Positions 33,991 to 37,749 of a stretch of DNA of 37,749 nt are shown here, piece after piece. A model generated the notes under the pieces. That model saw only the letters and a program-made list of their open reading frames with translations, was not told the DNA's origin and made no database searches. Position 1 is the first letter of the stretch. Each line of letters opens with the position of its first letter. The translations under genes were made by a program, and so were the position numbers. The stretch comes from an uncultured Clostridia bacterium (lineage in GTDB: Bacteria > Bacillota > Clostridia > Lachnospirales > Anaerotignaceae), in the NCBI GenBank assembly GCA_937901125.1, contig CALCGT010000028.1, forward strand, positions 1 to 37,749, given 5' to 3'.

Positions 33991-34023
33991 TATCAGTCTT
34001 TTTAACAAGGCTGATATTTTTTT
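33991..34023 (+). terminator. Rho-independent terminator of thpR
   Basis: A 10-bp stem TATCAGTCTT / AAGGCTGATA (one T-G pair) with a TTTAAC loop and seven T's. Confidence 0.88.
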
Positions 34024-34199
34024 GCCTTTAAAAAATACAAAATATTTTCTCTAGAATAAACATTTTCCAATGTCGTGAAACATGTGTTTTCTATTGTGAA
34101 AAATGTATCAAAAATGAACAAAATTATATTGAGAAAAGTGATAAAAAGCACTGACTTGTTGTTCATTGTTCCAAATCGTAGATTATTTAACAATTTCGG

Positions 34200-34228
34200 T
34201 TGAAAAAGAGGATTTCCTTTTATATACT
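34200..34228 (+). promoter_or_regulatory. Promoter of the glycerol-dehydrogenase-like gene, with AT-rich upstream region
   Basis: TTGAAA (34200-34205) and TATACT (34223-34228) are 17 bp apart. The leader has a GCCTGT / ACAGGC hairpin (34278-34294). The 33964-34350 gap is otherwise AT-rich with no gene; ATTATTTAACAAT near 34181-34193 resembles half of a Rex (NADH-sensing) site, but the other half is poor. Confidence 0.7.
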
Positions 34229-34350
34229 GAGAATATACGATAAAATTCTGTATAAGAGAATCGATTTACAAAGGAACGCCTGTTTCTGACAGGCATAAAG
34301 AAAGAAGCAAGTAAATACTTTTAGAGGATTTTTTTAAGGAGGAATTTAAA

Positions 34351-35439
34351 ATGGCAAACACTACTGTATTTTTCCCCGGTTATTCCGCAGGCGAAAATGC
34401 TTACACGGATATCGACAAAGTATGCTCTCCCTATGGTACAAAAGCAGTTGTCATCAGTGATGAAATTTCTATCAATGCAACAAAAAAATATTTGGATGAA
34501 GCAACAAAAGACAGTCGTGTAAAAGTAGAATATATTTTATTCCCTGGCGAAGCTTCTTTTGAAGCTGCGGAAGAACTTCAGCAGAACGAAAGCGTGAAAA
34601 ATGCAGATATGATTTTTTGTCTGGGCGGCGGGAAAGCCATTGATACTGGTAAATTGGTTGCACATAACTTGAATAAACCCTACTTTACATTCCCTACGAT
34701 CGCTTCCACATGTGCATGTAATTCCGCATTGGGTATCTACTACTATCCAACCCATGAATTCCGCACCTTCTTCCGTGTAGACAGACCCCCTGTACATATC
34801 TTTATTTCTACAAAGGTTATCGCAGAAGCTCCTGCATCGTTCTTGTGGGCTGGTATCGGTGATGGTATGAGTAAAGAAGCAGAAGTAAAATTCTCCGCAA
34901 GAGGCAGAGAAGATGAACTGACTCTGGAGGAACAGGCTGGTGTAGCACTGTCTGGCTGCTGTACAGAACCTCTGTTGAAATATGGTATTCAGGCTATGGA
35001 AGACTGCAGAAACAAACGTGCTTCCAAAGCAATCGAAGAAGTTGCTCTGGATATCTTCATCAACACAGGTATGGTTTCCAACATGGTTGACTCTGCAAAA
35101 TACAACACATCTTTAGCCCATGCCTTCTTCAACGCAAGCACAACATTGCATCAGATCGAAGCAAGACATAAACATGGTGAAGTGGTTTCCTATGGTACAC
35201 TGGTGCTGCTGACACTGGATAAACAGTATGATAAACTGGACAGATTCTTTGAATTCTATAAAGGCATGAACCTGCCTACCAAACTGGCTGATATCGAAAT
35301 CACTGTAGAAGAACTGGATCCTGTTCTGGAACTGGCAGTAAAGAGATACGATATGGACGTAGTTCCCTACGAAATCACACCTGCGATGATCAAAGACGCA
35401 ATTCTGGAATTGGAAGAATATAACAAAAAAAGAGCTTAA
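34351..35439 (+). CDS. Iron-containing alcohol dehydrogenase, GldA-like
   Basis: A 362-residue NAD-dependent dehydrogenase of the glycerol dehydrogenase branch. Nucleotide-binding GGGKAIDTGK (residues 92-101) and metal ligands Asp171 (GIGDGMSKEAE), His257 (SLAHAFF) and His275 (HKHGEVVSYG) are intact. The segment STDAPTSA of GldA, whose Asp contacts glycerol, reads STCACNSA here (Cys121 in place of Asp), so glycerol is unlikely to be the substrate. Its own promoter, long leader and codon bias suggest high expression, probably in fermentation. AAGGAGG precedes ATG. It stands alone, before an acyl-CoA dehydrogenase-Etf unit. Confidence 0.88.
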   Translation: MANTTVFFPGYSAGENAYTDIDKVCSPYGTKAVVISDEISINATKKYLDEATKDSRVKVEYILFPGEASFEAAEELQQNESVKNADMIFCLGGGKAIDTGKLVAHNLNKPYFTFPTIASTCACNSALGIYYYPTHEFRTFFRVDRPPVHIFISTKVIAEAPASFLWAGIGDGMSKEAEVKFSARGREDELTLEEQAGVALSGCCTEPLLKYGIQAMEDCRNKRASKAIEEVALDIFINTGMVSNMVDSAKYNTSLAHAFFNASTTLHQIEARHKHGEVVSYGTLVLLTLDKQYDKLDRFFEFYKGMNLPTKLADIEITVEELDPVLELAVKRYDMDVVPYEITPAMIKDAILELEEYNKKRA

Positions 35440-35525
35440 TTAAGCAGTATTTTAGGGGTCTTTCCTGTCAATATGATGATATTTTGGGGCTCCTAAAAAT
35501 TGGTCGTTTTTTTTTGGAAACATAC

Positions 35526-35554
35526 TGGAAAAAGACAAGAAAGTACTTTATACT
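35526..35554 (+). promoter_or_regulatory. Possible promoter of the acyl-CoA dehydrogenase operon
   Basis: TGGAAA (35526-35531) and TATACT (35549-35554) are 17 bp apart. Upstream, TTTTAGGGGTC and GGCTCCTAAAA (about 35452-35498) can pair over a long loop before nine T's, a possible terminator of the preceding gene. Confidence 0.5.
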
Positions 35555-35683
35555 AAAAGAGTATGGGAAACCGAGATTTTCGGAGTTTTCATCAGAGGAA
35601 TGGAACGGCAAAATCCGTTTCGAATATAGAAAGAGACAGTAGTCTATTACACAAGCAAAGGTTTTAAAGGAGGAAACAAATTT

Positions 35684-36826
35684 ATGGAATTCGGATATTC
35701 TAAGGAGCAGGTACTGCTGAGAGAAATGTACAAGAAATTCGCTGAAACAGAAATCAAACCTCTGGCAGAAGAACTGGACGAAGAAGAAAGATTCCCCGTG
35801 GAAAGCATTCCTAAGCTGGCTAGATACGGTTTTATGGGTATTCCCTTCCCTAAGGAATACGGCGGCGCAGGCGGCAACTATTTGACATATGCTATGGCAA
35901 TTGAAGAGCTGGGTAAAGTATGTGCTACTACAGCAGTTATCGTTTCTGCTCATACATCCCTGTGCGCAGGCCCTATTTACTACTTTGGTACAGAAGAACA
36001 GAAACAGAAATATCTGGTACCTCTGGCAAAGGGTGAAAAGATCGGTGCTTTCGGTCTGACAGAACCCAGTGCAGGTACAGACTCCTCCATGCAGCAGACA
36101 ACAGCTGTTCTGGATGGTGATGAATATGTTCTGAACGGTACAAAAGTATTCATCACAAACGCTGGTTATGCTGATATCTATGTAGTTATTGCTATGACAG
36201 ATAAATCCAAGGGTAACAAAGGCATCTCTGCTTTCATTGTAGAAAAAGGCACACCTGGTTTCTCCGTTGGTAAAAAGGAAAGAAAAATGGGTATCCGTGG
36301 TTCCGCTACTTGCGACCTGATCTTTGAAAACTGCAGAATCCCTAAAGAAAACATTCTGGGCAAAGAAGGCCAGGGCTTCAAGATCGCAATGCAGACACTG
36401 GATGGTGGTCGTATCGGTATCGCTTCCCAGGCAATCGGTATCATGCAGGGTGCAATCGACGAATGTGTGAAATATGTAATGGAAAGAAAACAGTTCGGCA
36501 AGAAGATCGGTCAGTTCCAGAATACACAGTTCGAACTGGCAGATATGGCAACAAAGGCTGAAGCTGCAAAACTGCTGGTTTACAAAGCAGCATGTGAAAA
36601 AGATGCAGGTAGACCTTACAGCCACCTGTCCGCAATGTGTAAATATTTCGGTGGCTCCACAGCAAGTGACATCACAAGAAGATGTGTACAGCTGTTTGGT
36701 GGCTACGGCTACACAAGAGATTACCCCGTAGAAAGAATGATGCGTGATGCCAAGATCACAGAAATTTACGAAGGTACATCTGAAGTTCAGAAGATGGTTA
36801 TCTCTAGCTGGATGAAATTGAAATAA
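35684..36826 (+). CDS. Short-chain acyl-CoA dehydrogenase (butyryl-CoA dehydrogenase-like)
   Basis: A 380-residue FAD enzyme of the Bcd family, reducing enoyl-CoA (such as crotonyl-CoA) in clostridial fermentation. Features: FGLTEPSAGTDSSMQQT (FAD/substrate), KVFITNAGYAD, RKMGIRGSATCDLIFE, ERKQFGKKIGQFQ, QLFGGYGYTRDYPVERMMRDA and the catalytic Glu363 in IYEGTSEVQ. AAGGAGG precedes ATG. etfB and etfA follow within 30 bp each, the bcd-etfBA order used for electron bifurcation to ferredoxin. Acryloyl-CoA reductase of Anaerotignum relatives has the same plan, so the chain length used is uncertain. Confidence 0.9.
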   Translation: MEFGYSKEQVLLREMYKKFAETEIKPLAEELDEEERFPVESIPKLARYGFMGIPFPKEYGGAGGNYLTYAMAIEELGKVCATTAVIVSAHTSLCAGPIYYFGTEEQKQKYLVPLAKGEKIGAFGLTEPSAGTDSSMQQTTAVLDGDEYVLNGTKVFITNAGYADIYVVIAMTDKSKGNKGISAFIVEKGTPGFSVGKKERKMGIRGSATCDLIFENCRIPKENILGKEGQGFKIAMQTLDGGRIGIASQAIGIMQGAIDECVKYVMERKQFGKKIGQFQNTQFELADMATKAEAAKLLVYKAACEKDAGRPYSHLSAMCKYFGGSTASDITRRCVQLFGGYGYTRDYPVERMMRDAKITEIYEGTSEVQKMVISSWMKLK

Positions 36827-36856
36827 TCGAGAGAAAGAAGCAGGAGGAAAAGCTAA

Positions 36857-37648
36857 ATGAAAATCCTTGTATGTATCAAACAGGTTCCTGATACTGTTGA
36901 AGTAAAAATCGACCCCAAAACAGGCACACTGATCCGTGACGGCGTACCTTCCATCATCAACCACGATGACAAAACAGGTATCGAAGCAGCTCTGCAGCTG
37001 AAAGAAAAACTGGGCGGCACAGTAACAGTTGTTTCCATGGGCCCCCCTCAGGCAGACGTTGCTCTGAGAGAAGCACTGGCTATGGGCTGTGATGAAGCTT
37101 ATCTGGTATCCGCTAGAGAATTTGGTGGTTCCGATACATATGCTACATCCGGTATCATCGCAGCAGCTCTGAAAAACATCGGCTATGATCTGATTATCAC
37201 AGGTCGTCAGGCTATCGATGGTGACACAGCGCAGGTTGGTCCCCAGATTGCTGAAAAACTGCATCTGCCTCAGGTTTCTTATGTAGAAGAAATCGTTGAC
37301 GCAGCAGAAGATCACGTAGTTGTAAAGAGACAGTTCGAAGATGGTTACCACATCGTTAAAGTAAAAACACCTTGCCTGCTGACAGCGATCGCTGAACTGG
37401 CAGAACCCAGATATATGTCCATCGGCGGCATTTTCGACGCTTACAAGAAAGAAATCAAGATCCTGGGCTTCGAAGATCTGAAAGATGACCTGGAACTGGA
37501 TATGATCGGTCTGAAAGGTTCCCCTACAAACGTATTCAAATCCTTCACAAAAGAAGTGAAAGGTGCTGGTACAAAGATGACAGATCTGACACCCGAAGAA
37601 GCTGTTGATGTAATCGTTAAGAAACTGGAAGAAAAATTCATTATCTAA
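36857..37648 (+). CDS. etfB: Electron transfer flavoprotein, beta subunit
   Basis: A 263-residue EtfB. Features: MKILVCIKQVPDTVEVKIDP, DGVPSIINHDDKTGIEAALQ, VVSMGPPQADVALREALAMG, the family signature VKRQFEDGYHIVKVKTPCLLTAI and a C-terminal SPTNVFKSFTKEVKG. It resembles EtfB of bifurcating Bcd-Etf complexes (for example from Acidaminococcus and clostridia), in which NADH electrons split between ferredoxin and the acyl-CoA. AGGAGG precedes ATG, 30 bp after the dehydrogenase. Confidence 0.95.
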   Translation: MKILVCIKQVPDTVEVKIDPKTGTLIRDGVPSIINHDDKTGIEAALQLKEKLGGTVTVVSMGPPQADVALREALAMGCDEAYLVSAREFGGSDTYATSGIIAAALKNIGYDLIITGRQAIDGDTAQVGPQIAEKLHLPQVSYVEEIVDAAEDHVVVKRQFEDGYHIVKVKTPCLLTAIAELAEPRYMSIGGIFDAYKKEIKILGFEDLKDDLELDMIGLKGSPTNVFKSFTKEVKGAGTKMTDLTPEEAVDVIVKKLEEKFII

Positions 37649-37676
37649 TTTGAAATAGATTTAGGAGGCAATACCA

Positions 37677-37749
37677 ATGAGCAAAGGTATTTTTGTAGTA
37701 ATGGAACAGAGATACGGCAAGGTTCAGAACGTAGGTCTGGAACTTGTTG
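37677..37749 (+). CDS. etfA: Electron transfer flavoprotein, alpha subunit (partial)
   Basis: The first 24 codons only, running off the window end. MSKGIFVVMEQ, then GKVQNVGLELV, matches the EtfA N-terminus. ATG follows TAGGAGG, 28 bp after etfB, completing the usual bcd-etfB-etfA order. Confidence 0.9.
   Translation, partial: MSKGIFVVMEQRYGKVQNVGLELV

Noticed and set aside
34170..34195. Rex (NADH-sensing) operator before the GldA-like gene
   Set aside because: Only one half (TTTAACAAT) is convincing; the partner half does not match well enough to call.
35468..37351. A 627-residue minus-strand open frame opposite the acyl-CoA dehydrogenase and etfB
   Set aside because: Same reverse-strand artefact; the plus strand genes carry all family motifs.

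Overview
The window looks like chromosome from a low-to-medium GC, Gram-positive, anaerobic Firmicute of class Clostridia, probably order Lachnospirales (Lachnospiraceae or Anaerotignaceae). This is inferred from gene content: a CBS-domain manganese pyrophosphatase, a glmS ribozyme, two FeoB iron transporters with small Cys-rich partners, DUF2325 and DUF3793 proteins, and an acyl-CoA dehydrogenase with electron-transfer flavoprotein of the type used in clostridial fermentation. Strong AGGAGG-type ribosome binding sites and TTGACA/TATAAT-like promoters fit. No species can be named from the sequence alone. There is no CRISPR array, rRNA, phage block or transposase gene.

Layout. 1-1938: two nearly identical tRNA-Cys genes (the first cut by the window edge) flank two decayed genes, an XRE-type regulator with a membrane tail and a PAP2 phosphatase. 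2057-3046: an autoregulated sdpR-sdpI pair. 3363-7360: CBS-type pyrophosphatase, truA and a COG2509-like FAD oxidoreductase. 7383-8951: two strong palindromes, a broken GNAT acetyltransferase and a lipoprotein, the last two on the minus strand. 9121-11467: glmS with its metabolite-sensing ribozyme. 11507-18345: an apparent iron regulon with two complete feo operons on the plus strand, and a convergent minus-strand set (DUF2325, DUF3793, flavodoxin). Related inverted repeats of the form GTTAGY-N4-RCTAAY sit at the promoters of these units.

18453-22771: HPr and enzyme I of the phosphotransferase system, a small alarmone synthetase, a metallophosphoesterase and a membrane protein with an acidic tail. 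22913-25321: a regulator with two MerR-type DNA-binding domains followed by an ABC-2 exporter; its more AT-rich codons suggest acquisition. 25325-27745: a small acidic protein, a flavin reductase-like protein and an rRNA cytosine-C5 methyltransferase. 27782-30537: threonine synthase behind a three-hairpin leader, then a membrane-anchored protein with a six-copy 9-bp tandem repeat. 30549-33390: transaldolase and transketolase. 33415-33963: the 2H-phosphoesterase ThpR. 34200 to the end: a glycerol-dehydrogenase-family enzyme lacking the usual glycerol-contacting Asp, then acyl-CoA dehydrogenase, etfB and the start of etfA.

The strongest signals for follow-up are the shared operator family tying together the two feo operons and the DUF2325/DUF3793/flavodoxin genes, the palindromic DNA at 7383-7544, and three genes each broken by what looks like a one-base loss in an A-run. 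Promoters, operators and terminators were read by eye and are predictions.
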